Origin: Rutstroemia sp. NJR-2017a BVV2
Lineage: Eukaryota > Ascomycota > Leotiomycetes > Helotiales > Rutstroemiaceae
Direction of reading: 5' to 3'
Assembly (NCBI GenBank): GCA_002946415.1
Contig: NJPS01000046.1
Location: 1,612,001 to 1,676,000, forward strand
Length of the DNA: 64,000 bases
Of this stretch, positions 23,814 through 36,807 are shown piece by piece. The notes beneath the pieces were generated by a model. It ran no database searches and was not told where the DNA came from. It saw only the letters and a list, made by a program, of their open reading frames with translations. Every line of letters starts with the position of its first letter. Position 1 is the first letter of the stretch. The position numbers were made by a program, and so were the translations under genes.

Positions 23814-26028
23814 CTACGAACTTCTCTTGCCATACGGCTCAAAAGGAAAACAGACCGCCACACCTGCCATCACCGCATACAGCGCCGCACAAACATAGAT
23901 CGGCACAGGCGTACTCGTATCCGCAACCGTTGCAATGACCGCGCTCAAGATCCCCATAACTCTATTACAGGCGACGGCGACGCCATTTCCTGTGGCTCGA
24001 TGCGCAGAGGGAAGGACTTCGGGTGTGTAGGCGTACAGAGTGCCGTAGTAGATGTTCAGGAAGAAGGCGATGCAGCAGGAGAATGCTATGTTCTGGGCTT
24101 CGGTTTGCACGTGTGTGTAGGCGAAGAAAAATGACACTGGAGGAAAGTAGGTGGTTAGTTGGGCTTGAAATATGGGAGGGAGCAAAAATAGTTCGGATCT
24201 TAGAAGACGGAAGAGAAGGAAGCTAAGAGACATACTGGTTAGCAAGGCGCCAATCGCCATAGTATATTTTCTTCCCAAGAGTTTAATGTTCGCCATATGA
24301 CCTGCCAGCATGGGACCCTACACCGCATTAGCAAATCCCACCAATTTCCCATCGCGTTCTCCCAGAGAAAACCTACCGGAATTCCACTAATGTTCACCAA
24401 CGCATAATTCCTCCACGTCTCATATGTCGAAATATTTCCAAACTCCTTTCCCCTAGTTGCAAGATACGTCGACAAGAAGACATAGAACAGCGGATACGCG
24501 AGACCGATCAACGTCCAAGACAGCCAAATAAGACAAGTTGACAGTCCAATCTGTTTCGTCGCAAACAAACCCCTGAAGTGAATCGTCAATTCTGATACTG
24601 ATAGTTTACTACTTCCGTGTGCCGATTGGATGTTTCCGCAGTTCTCGAGCATCTCGACTGTTATCGAACATGGCCTGTTGTATCTTGCCGCCATGGTTTG
24701 GAAGCCTGAGACGAGCTCGGCATCTTTGCCTTCTCCGAGGAGGTATTTGGGCGTTTCTTTTAGACGGATGATGGTTATGCGCGCGATACTCATGACGAAG
24801 ACGAGGGCGCCAGATGTATACATGAGGTATCTCCAGCCCATGTTGTTGCCTTTGGTACAGGTTTCAATGCTCGCGCAATTCCATTTGGTTGGTGCTGCAT
24901 CGCAATTAGGAAGTGTTAACAAACTTTTTGAACTATCACGTACCCATGAATCCCCAGGCTAAGAAACCAGCCACTGCTTGACCCAGTCCCCACCATGCAG
25001 CGAGCCATGCTATCACCGTATTAGCTTTTCTTCTCGCAATGAATAGGAAGTTCATTACTCAAAACCCATTGCTTGTTACTCGGAAGATATTCTAGGAAGA
25101 CGGTTGTGTCGAGAATCAAATTTCCTCCACCACCAAATCCTACCAAAGCAATGAAGAATGCTAGAGATTCCCAAGAAGGAGCGGCCCCTGCTACAATACA
25201 GGCACCAGCGCATATGAAGAGGGATGTATTGAAGGCAATCTTTCGTCCAATCATATCAGCCGTTAACCCCCATAACAGAGCTCCGAGAAGTAGACCAACA
25301 TAAACGGCGATTGTCAGAGCACGGGAGTATGAAGCATTGAATTCGAGGGCTGCTTGACTGGCGATGATGGATTGGAGTAATGTGAGCATAGAATCGACAG
25401 CATATCTGAACCATTGATCAGCATTGGAGGACTTTGGATTGCCGGAAATCGAAAGAAATTGGTGCATAGGGACAGATCTTGCGAGCTATGTCACTTCTTT
25501 TCCTGGATGAACAGAGGATATCAAGCGTGAGGTATATTGTTACATGTACGTACCCAAAGCCATTAAGCACGAATAGCTAGAAAGGATCAGTGAATAGTTA
25601 ATTGGCGCGTTGGAAGGGTACATGCCTTCCAGTGATAGTTTGTCCATCCTATTTCATCAATAGCCTGTCAAAGGCTATTAGTATATGCTACGGGTACGAA
25701 AGTTCAAAAGTTCAATTGAAATGCTGGGAAGTTTCATTGGATGACGGTGGTGCTTCTGGGAAACGTCTGTTTTTGGATTCCATCATGCGGACTGGTATGC
25801 CGAGAAGGAGGCATTGGATTGAGGCTGGAAGATGGCGCTTTTGGGAATCATTCTCACATTATTGACGAGGTGCATCTTAGCATCTAGAGCAGGGTCGACA
25901 TTCTGAAGCGTGAGGATATCGTGGCCGACTTCCCCTCGTCTGATGGACGTAGGTTGGGCGCCAGCATCTACTGCTTCCACATCCTTCACACCAAAATCCG
26001 TTTTTGGTTCTGACAAAGTCTTCTCCAT
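23814..26028 (-). CDS. MFS transporter, sugar-porter/SVOP-like
   Basis: 527-aa twelve-span permease in eight exons (25858-26028, 25626-25664, 25554-25576, 25059-25405, 24944-25024, 24377-24894, 24236-24317, 23814-24136), all phases consistent. Two exons are very short (39 and 23 nt). The intron after the 39-nt exon has a GC donor (AAG|GCATGT). Family marks: IDEIGWTNYHWKLFVLNGFG opening span 1, GLTADMIGRK between spans 2 and 3, an acidic EYLP loop, RLKETPKYLL after span 6 and TPEVLPSAHRATG in the second half. This pattern belongs to the SVOP/SV2-like branch of the sugar-porter superfamily, which in fungi carries organic acids, phosphate esters or sugars; the substrate is unknown. The N-terminal 45 residues are cytosolic and charged. 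Confidence 0.9.
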
Positions 26029-27693
26029 GACTTTGGGCTACCTGTTGAAACCCGTGTTATCGTGTGCGGTTAAGCAGATTTAGCGGCTATGATAAAGCGA
26101 GTTGTAAAGTTGAAACAAATTCTGGTTACATTGCCAGCAGGAATGACGGTTCGCCATAGTATTATATATGCATCTCCATGGACACCACTAGGCGCGATCA
26201 GCAAAGTTTGCAGTTCTGCAACTAGCCTCATCGAGAACTGGGCCAGGATGAAGCATCGCAACTGTCAAGGCGTGTAACCCTGATAAGCGCACGTTTTCGA
26301 GGAGGTGATCGACTACTGCAATCCCCCACCTTGAGCCGAAGATTAGATAACAGGACCTCCGCATATCACCTCAGCGAAGTATAGACTGAATTGCGCCGAG
26401 CCGAATGGTCAGGATATTGTACCCGTTCAAGGCAGGCCATTCCTGGATTTCTTGGGTGGCCCGTAATTCGGCTTTCTCGAGGGGAAAGAGGAATAGCCTT
26501 GAGATCCAAGCAGTTCCTTCAAGAATGTTATCACTATCTCTACCTTCGTAGCTATCACAGTAAGCCGAGCCAGGATATTGTAACTCGCCGGACCCAAGAA
26601 CTCCAAAGCCTGTCGTAAAGATCAATCGACGGTTCTGCAGGCGGGGCCTGTCTTGAGGAGAGCAAACAACACTGAACCAGTGGGAGCACAGCAACAGCAT
26701 TATTATCTCGTAATCTATTGGTTTGAATGTACCTGGGTACCTCGGTATTGGGCCAAGTGGTAGCAAGAGTAGTAGCAAGACGGGGAAACGGCTCTCAACG
26801 GCCAAAGTCGACTGTAATGGTTATTCCCAGTGCTTGGGACCACGTGTAATCATGATTGGCCGTCTCTTGGGGGTGGAGATTCTGTCCAGATAGGCACTGG
26901 TCGTTTGTCTTTTTCCTCTCGTCCCCGTGCTCATTGTCCCTTCGGAGAAAGAATGGAATGCAGGGCTCGACCTAGCATGCAGATGTGGTAGAGTGATATA
27001 CTTCGTAAGTGACACTTCCGTAGAGAGGATCGCATTTCCAATTGCGGGTACCCTGTGGCCACTGGCCAGTGAGTGACAACCAAGTTCCCACTCACTCCTG
27101 CGCACGCATATGAAGTATACGATTTGAAAGGTTGAAAGAACTTGGACCTGGCGCAACGTGCTCTCAGTTCTGCAATCTGACGACACAGGCTCGGAGCAAG
27201 CCGACCTCGCTGCTGCAGAGAACTGGGAACTGGGAACTGCGAACTGCGAACTGCGAACTGTGAAACCTAGTGGGGGACCGCACTCGCTAATCTACAGAAG
27301 GCAAGGGCCCGCACTAGAAGCACAAAGCAATGGCCTGGAGAGCCTGGAAAGCCTGGAAAATTGGAGCCTTCATTTCCAGGTCCCACTTTCATATGAGATT
27401 CCGCGTTGCCATTCACATCAACATCATCAACCAGAAAATTCATGCTAATGTTAATTTAATCACTCACCAACAACCTCAATCCTCGCGCGAACGACACTAT
27501 CATAGCTAGCGCCCGCCCTCCATCCATCCAATACCCTAAACAATCCGAAAATACGTATCGCAATCATCGCGCGCATTGGTAGTGGTTTCATGGAGCAATC
27601 TGTATGACCTATACAGAGGTATCTACCCCTTAGAGCAGACCCTCCTGGTCCAGGTGCTCTGAGCTCGCAGCAGTCGCAGATGATGTCGTTATC
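26029..27693. other. Divergent intergenic region
   Basis: About 1.66 kb between the MFS transporter and dlt1. Short open frames on both strands have no family or splice support. Contains a 7-bp microsatellite-like tract near 27220 and repeated AGCCTGGA(A) near 27335. Confidence 0.55.
27220..27261. repeat. 7-bp tandem repeat (GAACTGN)
   Basis: Six consecutive units of GAACTGG/GAACTGC/GAACTGT, about 430 bases upstream of the dlt1 start. Confidence 0.8.
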
Positions 27694-29034
27694 ATGAAGT
27701 TCTCGTTCAAACTTCCTATGGGAATCCCTACGGGACTTCCTTTCTTGTTCTGGTTCTTCTACAATGGGCTCTACTGGGTCCTGTTTGTCATAACGCTTGG
27801 GCTTATATCCTTTTCACCCATCGATGCCTTCATACAGGCCCGCCAAAACAACCAGCTCTACAATATCTTCGTTATAGCATCCTGCTATGCCGCCACGGCC
27901 GCCCTCACAGTCATCATTTATTTCACCAGGATATACATGAACAAGATTGTAGTGAGAGCGATCCCGAAAACATGGATACCCGTCGAAAAAGGAGATGTGA
28001 ACAAGAAAGTGCGAAAGATGATTGCAGCGAGCTTGGCGCGAAGTGCAGCAGTAGCATGGGATTCAAGGCCTAGAGTCGATCAGCGCACTACTTCGAACAG
28101 CGCGGATCAAACGACACAAAATGGGAATGCGTCGACTACTGAAATCAACGGATCTGTCCAGGCAGGACATCCTGAACCTACCGCTGGCGGCGATGCTTCA
28201 ATTATCCTTCTGCCTGAAAACCCTGTCTGGGGTGAAATTGAGCACAAGGGATGGTCTTCTCCAACATCTAAAGACTTGCCAAACCTACAATATATATCTG
28301 TAATTCTCGAATTGCCACATTTAATCGAAGCAAAAGCTGTCTCGCTGGCCCCTGCCGATCCTCAATCGTCATTAGAATCGCCTGTGCCTGATCTTCGAGC
28401 AGTCGATATCCTTCAACGACCAGCAGCCATGGGCCTTCGCGATTATCTCACTCACCTCATCACATTTGGGGTCGTTGGCTCTCCCGAAGTGGCTACCTCT
28501 TTTTTATCTTCTTACGAATATGCTCGATTCTCCTCTGATGCTCTTACCGAATTGGAATTTCGCGACCTTATGAAACAATTTGCAGAAGTACTCCGCTGTA
28601 TGGGACCATTAAGCCCCGCCGTCATCACCAGTCTCGACATCGATGGAGAGAGCGACATTGACGGAGACGCCTCATCAAGTACCACCTCTAGCGCGACACC
28701 AGTCACTCCGCAAAATCGGTCGGTCGCATCATCTCTTAGGAGTGTTAGTATCCATAGTGGTAGCGAAGGCACTATTCGAACTGCACCCTCTCGGCGACCT
28801 GGGACAAATTACACGGCAGCTAGTCAAAACCTGCATGCTGGCACAGAATTCGTCACTCCCAGAAGCCATAAAACAACTGCTTCCCGGCCATCGAGCCAGA
28901 ATAGGAGATTGTACTCGAGTAGTAGCTCAAGTTCCAGCATGCGATCGATAAGTCAGACGAGCGTAATAAAACTCAACAGAACACACACTGATGGGTCATT
29001 ACCTTACACACTCCACATACCCGGGATTCGCTAA
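27694..29034 (+). CDS. dlt1: Dlt1-family membrane protein (defect at low temperature 1)
   Basis: 446-aa single-exon gene. Two membrane segments lie at about residues 17-42 and 57-80, separated by the SPIDAFIQARQNNQLYN loop. After the second span comes the conserved block TRIYMNKIVVRAIPKTWIPVE followed by VNKKVRKMI, which I recognise from the fungal Dlt1 family. A long Ser/Thr-rich cytosolic tail (about residues 310-430) ends in a short conserved-looking TLHIPGIR. Yeast Dlt1 is needed for growth at low temperature; its biochemical role is unknown. No intron is needed. Confidence 0.85.
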   Translation: MKFSFKLPMGIPTGLPFLFWFFYNGLYWVLFVITLGLISFSPIDAFIQARQNNQLYNIFVIASCYAATAALTVIIYFTRIYMNKIVVRAIPKTWIPVEKGDVNKKVRKMIAASLARSAAVAWDSRPRVDQRTTSNSADQTTQNGNASTTEINGSVQAGHPEPTAGGDASIILLPENPVWGEIEHKGWSSPTSKDLPNLQYISVILELPHLIEAKAVSLAPADPQSSLESPVPDLRAVDILQRPAAMGLRDYLTHLITFGVVGSPEVATSFLSSYEYARFSSDALTELEFRDLMKQFAEVLRCMGPLSPAVITSLDIDGESDIDGDASSSTTSSATPVTPQNRSVASSLRSVSIHSGSEGTIRTAPSRRPGTNYTAASQNLHAGTEFVTPRSHKTTASRPSSQNRRLYSSSSSSSSMRSISQTSVIKLNRTHTDGSLPYTLHIPGIR

Positions 29035-30349
29035 CACGACTGGTCAACCTGTTATACATATTTACTGTTTCTGTCACTATTAGCGTTGGAGTTTCGGTTG
29101 GCCATAGACTCTGGGATACGTCTGGGGATATTTTTATAATTTTAAATGATAATGTTCAATAACCGTCTACCTTTATCATCACCATTTCATCTGTCACAGA
29201 TCGTTTGCGACCTAATGATCGCTCATAACCTTTCCAAATATAGAAAGCCAAGTCCTCAAAATACACAATTTAGACTGACAAAGCTGCATAGCATAATGCG
29301 ACACAGCAGCCACAATACTTTGCACTCAGCGTACAGCGGAGTTGATCGCCTCGGGATCTTCCGAATGGCTGATACTACAAAATATCCTCTAATGCGACTG
29401 GGTATTTTCCGCAAGTCTTTTGCTTTCTCGACATCTCACCCCGGTCGTTGTTCTTTTGGACATCTCACCCCGGTCGTTGTTCGTTTGGACATCTCACCCC
29501 GGTCGTTGTTCTTTTTGACATCTACCCCTGGTCGTTGTGCTTTTCGACATCTACCCCCAGTTGTTGCTCTTTCGACAAACCGACCCCAGCTTTGCTCTTT
29601 CGACAAACGACCCTAGTCGTCGCTTTTTCGACAAATAACCCCAGCTTTTGCTCTATTTGCTCTATCAAAAAATCACAACGTAACTCGTATTCCACATCAC
29701 TAGGGGCTTGCGCGCGAATGATTGACTTTTCTCTTGTATGGTCACATAGCACATCATACTTGCAATTCATAGAGATGTCTTTTGGGTTAAACTTGTTATT
29801 CCAGGCAGATTTACATATCGTGTATCCCCCTATCCCAGGAAGCCTTGCACGAGAGACAATCATGCACGAAGCCTTTTTATTGAACATTACAAAGCAGCGT
29901 TCCATCTTGTCCGCCTTAAGTTATGCCCCAACTTATTTCCCCGTCATCGCGTCCGCCCAATCACCATGCGGCGTTCCAGGCAAGGCAGAATCAGCTGAGC
30001 GAACTTGTCCCATCCTAATGGAGACGAGAAACGTGGAAAGTTTGTCATCGTCATGGTAGTTGTGTCATCTTTCTGCACGCAGTACGCCCCAAGCCCGGCA
30101 TGCATATTTGCTTCCGAAGCTGGTTTCGTGTTGTGGTCGTGAAGAGGCTGGCGTTACATCGCGCTGCACTCATGCCCAAGTATATCCTAGATCGTCGCAG
30201 CTGCCATGTGGGATCCAAGCTATGTGTCCTGTCGTGGTAATCGGACCTTTTATGGCTGTCAGCTTTGATTCGAGAGAGTTGCATTGTGTGCACACACTTA
30301 CGCTTCGCGCCGTTTTACGCCGCTACCCCGCGCCCGACATCCGGGGGTC
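29035..30349. other. Intergenic with tandem array
   Basis: Downstream of dlt1. The main feature is a 29-bp tandem array listed separately. Open frames crossing it are a by-product of the repeat, since 29 is not a multiple of three and the frame rotates. Confidence 0.6.
29430..29658. repeat. Degenerate 28-29 bp tandem array, about 8 units
   Basis: Unit starts near 29430, 29459, 29488, 29517, 29546, 29574, 29602 and 29630. The first three or four units are nearly identical (core GACATCTCACCCCGGTCG); later ones drift to GACAAACGACCCTAG-type text and lose a base. Copies therefore decay in one direction. Confidence 0.9.
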
Positions 30350-30974
30350 TTAGGGGGAGATCTTATCCCAATGAGTGTCAAAGTTGCAGATGTATGAGCC
30401 CATTTCAGTGCGGTGGGTGTTTATGCATATTTCGTCGCTGCTATATGTGTATTGTGGGTTGGGAGTGGTGGAATCTTGGGCGTAGAATGAGACTCGCTGG
30501 AGGGAGTAATCTTCATTGGTGGTTGTAGAGGAGGAATATTGAGTGTAGTCTGAGATAGGCTGGGATGAATAGGCTTCATTCGTGTTTGTTGAAGAGAAAT
30601 CTTGAGTGCAGTCTGAGATTCGATGGGACGAATAAGCTTCATTCGGGTTTGTAAAAGAAAAGTCTTGAGCATAGTCCGAGATTCGCTGGGACGAATAAGC
30701 TTCATTCGTGTTTGTCGAACCGAAATCTTCAGCAACAGCGTCATCAGGTGAGGGGGACTCCGAGTGGGACTTGGACTTGGACTTCGACTTTGATTTAGAT
30801 CTGGACTTGGCGGAACCTTTGTGATGAGAGTATCTGGAGAGAAGGCTTCAGTCAACAAGTGACATCTTAAGGAACCACTTGGAGTATGGAACAAGATGTT
30901 CTCTGAAGGATGACTACTTACTCCTTTACAGACCCGGCATTAGTCTGCGTTGACCATGTATCGGACCGCGCCAT
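30350..30974 (-). CDS. Repeat protein of 21-residue units, 178 aa
   Basis: Two exons (30922-30974, 30350-30833) joined by a GTAAGT...CTCCAG intron that keeps frame. Exon 1 gives MARSDTWSTQTNAGSVKE. Exon 2 begins YSHHKGSAKSRS and runs through an alternating Ser/Lys stretch (SKSKSKSKS) into about four and a half copies of a 21-residue unit, roughly DFSSTNTNEAYSSQRISDYAQ, each 63 bp. The C-terminus ends WDKISP. Between units 1 and 3 most changes are at third codon positions in this frame (GCT/GCC, TCG/TCA, TTC/TTT), which supports this frame over the overlapping open frame at 30421-30894. No signal peptide or membrane span. No known family recognised; Ser/Tyr/Asn/Gln-rich repeats suggest a disordered or self-associating protein. 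Confidence 0.65.
30421..30727 (-). repeat. 63-bp coding tandem repeat
   Basis: Units start (reading the minus strand) at 30727, 30664, 30601, 30538 and a diverged partial unit at 30475. The period is exactly 21 codons, so all units keep the same frame. Confidence 0.85.
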
Positions 30975-31380
30975 TTTGTCAGAGGAATGAATGACTAACG
31001 AACTCTTTCTAACTTAGCTCTTGAACAAGTAATGATACCAGGTATTAAACTGATGAAGATCCTTCGATTTCGATATGGACATGTATGTGCTCGGCGGCTT
31101 TTCCAACCATCAAATGGGGGGGGGAAAGTGCTCCAACTTATGGAAAGCCGGTTACCTGGAGAACACATGCTTTCCACTCTGTGTTGGAGAGATACCACCT
31201 CATCCATACCCTGGGTGGTTTTACCTACATCCCATTAAAATAAGCAAGGGTTGGTAATGCCAGTTCTTCGCAAGATCGCAACTGAATGGATAGGGTCATC
31301 GTTGGATACCGTGCTTGGGGTCGGAGTGCGTCAACCACCAGCACGGCCTGCTACGCTGCCGTTACTCATATCCTCGCGGA

Positions 31381-31400
31381 GGGGAGGGGAGGGGAGGGGG
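31381..31400 (+). other. G-quadruplex motif
   Basis: Four runs of four or five G separated by single A residues, a canonical short-loop G4 pattern. Confidence 0.7.
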
Positions 31401-34400
31401 CCACCAGGCTTAGATCCAGTCGGCGGGGTGCCCGTAGCAGTTGCTAGCCGTACACGTACTATATGTACTTCGGGTCTTATACTCAATACGGATCGATTCT
31501 CATACTCAAGGCGACAGACGTACAAAGTCCCATAGTCAAGGTGGCAGTATTCATCGGTGATCATACTCAATGTGGCAGTACTTCCGAGTCGCCCTTGACG
31601 AAGGCATGGACATATCACCGGCATTTTGTGCATTAGCGGCAAGGTGTGATGGCCCTCCCTCATGGCGACTAGGATCCCATCTCTCGGCCGGCACACTACA
31701 TCCCTTCTATACTGTACCTCCTTAACGCATCTTCTGGGCTTACTTACTACCACCATACTTCGTCTATACGTACATTAAACCTGGTAGCCATTGAAAGCCT
31801 ACCGAATCTTTACCCATAAGCCATGTCATTGGCCTTGTTAACTATGCAGCTACCCACCCTTACACCAGAAGCAGTCAAACCGACCCATATGCCTCATCAA
31901 TTCATCGCAAGTGGAAGGATCCCAACCTTGCCGACCTGATAACTAGCCAATCGGGCGTTGGCTTCATTGTTGGTCGCCGTAAGACATCTACGGATGACCT
32001 TCTAGAAGGCTTCGGTGCAGTTACTTTATCCAGCCGCATGCATACAGACCCCGTCGTACGGTTAATGCCCCATGTTCCAACAACAATATTTCCTTTTCCC
32101 TTCTCTGTGGTTGGTTACACAGAAACACGGGAAGCCCCAATGCGTTCAATTTCACGCCATAAACCCGTCTCCTGCACAGAAACATTCTACTCCCTTTATG
32201 CATGCAAGCCACAGCATGTTGAGTTTTCACGCTACAGACCCCGAGATCCCTCCTGTTCAGCTTGCTCGCATTTCTCAACGGTTTGTGAATATTCCGTTGC
32301 TTCTCCCAAACCCCACTCAGATCCTCGATGGCATCACTCACTTGTCATCCGTGCGTGAAGTAATACCTGTCGAGCCCTCCAGTCAGCACGGTATTGTGTT
32401 CTTAGAAGTGGTTCGGTGTGCTGAGAAGATGATACATAGAAGAGAAAAGCTAGGAAGCAATGAGCATGGGAGCTCTCGTTCTACACTGCCCCCCGGATTA
32501 GAGTCCCCTGCCGCCTCGTGAGAGACCACAAGACGTTGAGCGCTATCATCGCTCATGCCGAAACTCCTTGACGAGGCTTCGAGATAGGCACCTTCTTCTG
32601 GTCAACTAGCGCGTTAAGACGTATGCTATCACTCGTGAATAAAGGCGAGCTAAATCCTTAGAAATGGAATCATTCCCAACCTGCGTCGGATTTGCGTAAG
32701 CTACGTGAGCTTTTCGTCCGACGTCACATCCCCACAAGTTTTCCAAGATTTCGTGGTCTCACCTCATTGGCATATCTAGGGAATCGGTATCTTGTCTCAC
32801 ATCTTATGTCCCACGCCCCATGCCCCTCTACCATGAACCCGTTATTACCACACCACACGGAGACCAGAGAGGCTTGAACCCGGTCGCTTTCGGAAGGGCG
32901 TCCCATATATCACGGCATGACATGCTATTGGAAGCCCTTGAAAGATTTAGTTTTTACTGCCTAGGAGACACGAAACTTTTCTTTATTGGACGGTTTTATT
33001 TTCAGTTCCTCATAATTCCCTGCTCGGTGACCGCGTACAGCATCCAAGCCCAGATTCTCCAGCTTGTGCAGGTCGGAGCGGGAGGACAGCCTTTTACCAG
33101 TTACGGAATTTATGTCAAGCCTCCTCGGCCATCCCTATGTGAGCGGCAGATCTCAAGCCACGCGTATGCATAATTTCCTGAGGCCAAATGCTTTGTACGA
33201 GGTTTCGTTTACTCTATTCTCCATCACCGGATCCATTCATGGCATATTGTCCGAGCGAGTAACCATTGCAGAAGTTTCCCACTCGCCTTCCTCTCGGCGT
33301 TTCGTTTCTTTCTGGCCCCCCTTGCATACGAAACGGCCCCGATCTTCCACGCACAGAAATGCAACCTCCTGAAATCATCCAAACCACGAGGATACCAAAA
33401 ATACCCCAATTGTTCTGCATCCATGCCCGAGGGATCAAAAGGAATTGGTATAAGGGTATTATTCCTCATGTAAGCATCTATGTATCGGTTTGCTAAGTAT
33501 ATAATCGTAGCCTTTAATACGAGGATTTGCGTTGACATGCAAGTCTCAGCCTTACCGCTTATGTATTCCAAATACGTTAAAAGTCCGCTGTTCCATGGCC
33601 GATTATGGAAGCATCAAGCGACATGACATGAACCAAGTGCGACACGATGCCTGCGAACACCTTCCACTCCTATTTTTCTCCCTGCAACCCAACAAGACAC
33701 GTCCCTACATCTCCAACTCCCTCCTTGGCCAGCCCAGAATACGAATCCCGCGTTTTGCGGTACGGCAAGGGCTTTTCTTCTTTGATATCCAATCGCGGGG
33801 TTGTAGATTATTGCGGTGGCATCGAACGGGGAAGGAGAGGTGGTCGCGCCGCGGCTCCACATCATCAATATCTTACCATTGATCTCACTATCTGGTTTTG
33901 ACTTGACGTCGCAGCTCCACAAATGATCCATGTATCTTCTCGTATACGACTAAGTTGGCTAATAATAGTGCGTTCATGTTTGGACTTCATCGTCAAAAGA
34001 AGGACGCCGACGTGATCGACATACCCGCACTGTACTGTAGAGTATGTATGGGTTATTCATAGATCCTCGCGACTGTTACATGCGGAGGTGGGGTTTTGCC
34101 ACTGCGGAAAAGCCCTTTCAATCTGATCCCTTTAGGTAACTGGCGACTTGTTCAAACAACCCCCAAGATATGTTTCCCTTGGGGTTTGGGGTTCGATGTT
34201 TGAGCTCCGAGTGTATACGAATGCGAGTGCTATCAACCGTTTCATGTTTCTCAGGTACAGCTACGTCGGCAGTCATCTCCTTAACGGATGCGGGTAGGGT
34301 AGAACCAAACGAAAACGTGGCGGATAAGATCTGATAAAAATACAATGTGCGTGCTGACCAAGGTGCGGGATGGATGATAGGGTGATGTTCGTAGGACGGA

Positions 34401-34582
34401 GGTATTGACGTCAATTGGGTTTGCTTAATCATAGAATCACAGGTGTACAAGCTGCTGACGGGTAAGATGCTTGAGTACCTGAGAGGGATATTTGCAATTA
34501 TACTATGCTGCTGGTGCTGGGATATATATTAATGTGGGAGCTCTTGTTAAAGGTCCTCTTCCCCTTGATTGCGCATGCTGCA

Positions 34583-34660
34583 ACGTTGCGTGTTCAACTG
34601 GAGTGAGGTAGGGCGAAACGTTGCGCGTTCAACTAGAGTGAGGTGGGGCGAAACGTTGCG
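34583..34660. repeat. 35-bp direct repeat, two copies plus partial
   Basis: Units start at 34583, 34618 and 34653, beginning ACGTTGCG and followed by GTTCAACT(G/A)GAGTGAGGT. The third copy stops after ACGTTGCG. Confidence 0.85.
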
Positions 34661-35216
34661 GGCGCGGGTGTGCTAGGCTGGGGTTTCTGAGTGAAGATCG
34701 ATTTCGTGCAAGGGAGAGTGAATCTCTCGACTGCAGTAGTCTGAGAGATTAGAGATTCATAAACGTCCAGACAAGGTGGGGTTAGAATAAAGTTGGACTA
34801 AACTTTAGAGATCTCCTTGCGCTTCTCGTCTTGCACGACGTGTTTCGTCTATATGAATAGAACGCAGAACGGAATTATGCTTAAAGCACTATGAGATGGG
34901 ATGATTCTCAAGGTCCAAGGGTTGGAAGTCAAAAAGAAGTGGATCTAGCACTGTAAAAGAAACGCTCGGTCTGTGCACTGGAGATGGAGAACGGAAGAAC
35001 TGCCAGTGCAGACAGGCATCAAGGAAGACATGACAAATGTGGATATACAAATATGTATTTTGATTTTGTTCTCGCATTCGTATGATGAATGACTCGAACT
35101 TATATTTACAAAGAATATAGCGAAGAATGTATACAGCCAACTCCTGCTCTTTCCTTTACTTCCCCCATCATTTTATTATTCTCCTTGAACACCAACACCA
35201 TCCCATTTTCTCCCCT

Positions 35217-36786
<1,570 letters not shown>

Positions 36787-36801
36787 CTATATTCCGGCGG
36801 A

Positions 36802-36807
36802 TATATA
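36802..36807 (-). promoter_or_regulatory. TATA-like element of the xylanase gene
   Basis: TATATA on the minus strand about 175 bases before the xylanase ATG. Confidence 0.4.

Larger units (their letters stand above)
30975..35216. other. Gene-poor region, probable relics
   Basis: About 4.2 kb in which I can support no intact gene. The longest frame (32072-32521, plus) has protein-like text (PPVQLARISQRFVNIPLLL) but no family and no good start. Open frames on both strands overlap one another with frequent stops. A short G-run tract and a 35-bp repeat are listed separately. It may be a decayed mobile or accessory segment; no terminal repeats or transposase motifs were seen. Confidence 0.5.

Noticed and set aside
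29430..29658. Possible CRISPR array
   Set aside because: Units are contiguous with no spacers, and the setting is a fungal nuclear genome.
29448..30059. 203-aa plus-strand frame over the 29-bp array
   Set aside because: The period is not a multiple of three, the text is just the repeat read in rotating frames, and no start or family is evident.
30421..30894. 157-aa minus-strand open frame across the 63-bp repeats
   Set aside because: Open only because the repeat period is a multiple of three. The spliced frame shows more silent differences between units and has a proper ATG and intron.
32855..32890. tRNA-like T-arm text (GGGTTCAAGCC on the minus strand)
   Set aside because: The flanking bases do not pair into a T stem, and no D arm, anticodon arm or acceptor stem could be placed.
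34118..34450. 110-aa minus-strand frame in the gene-poor block
   Set aside because: Plausible composition but no family, no conserved motif and no splice or promoter support.
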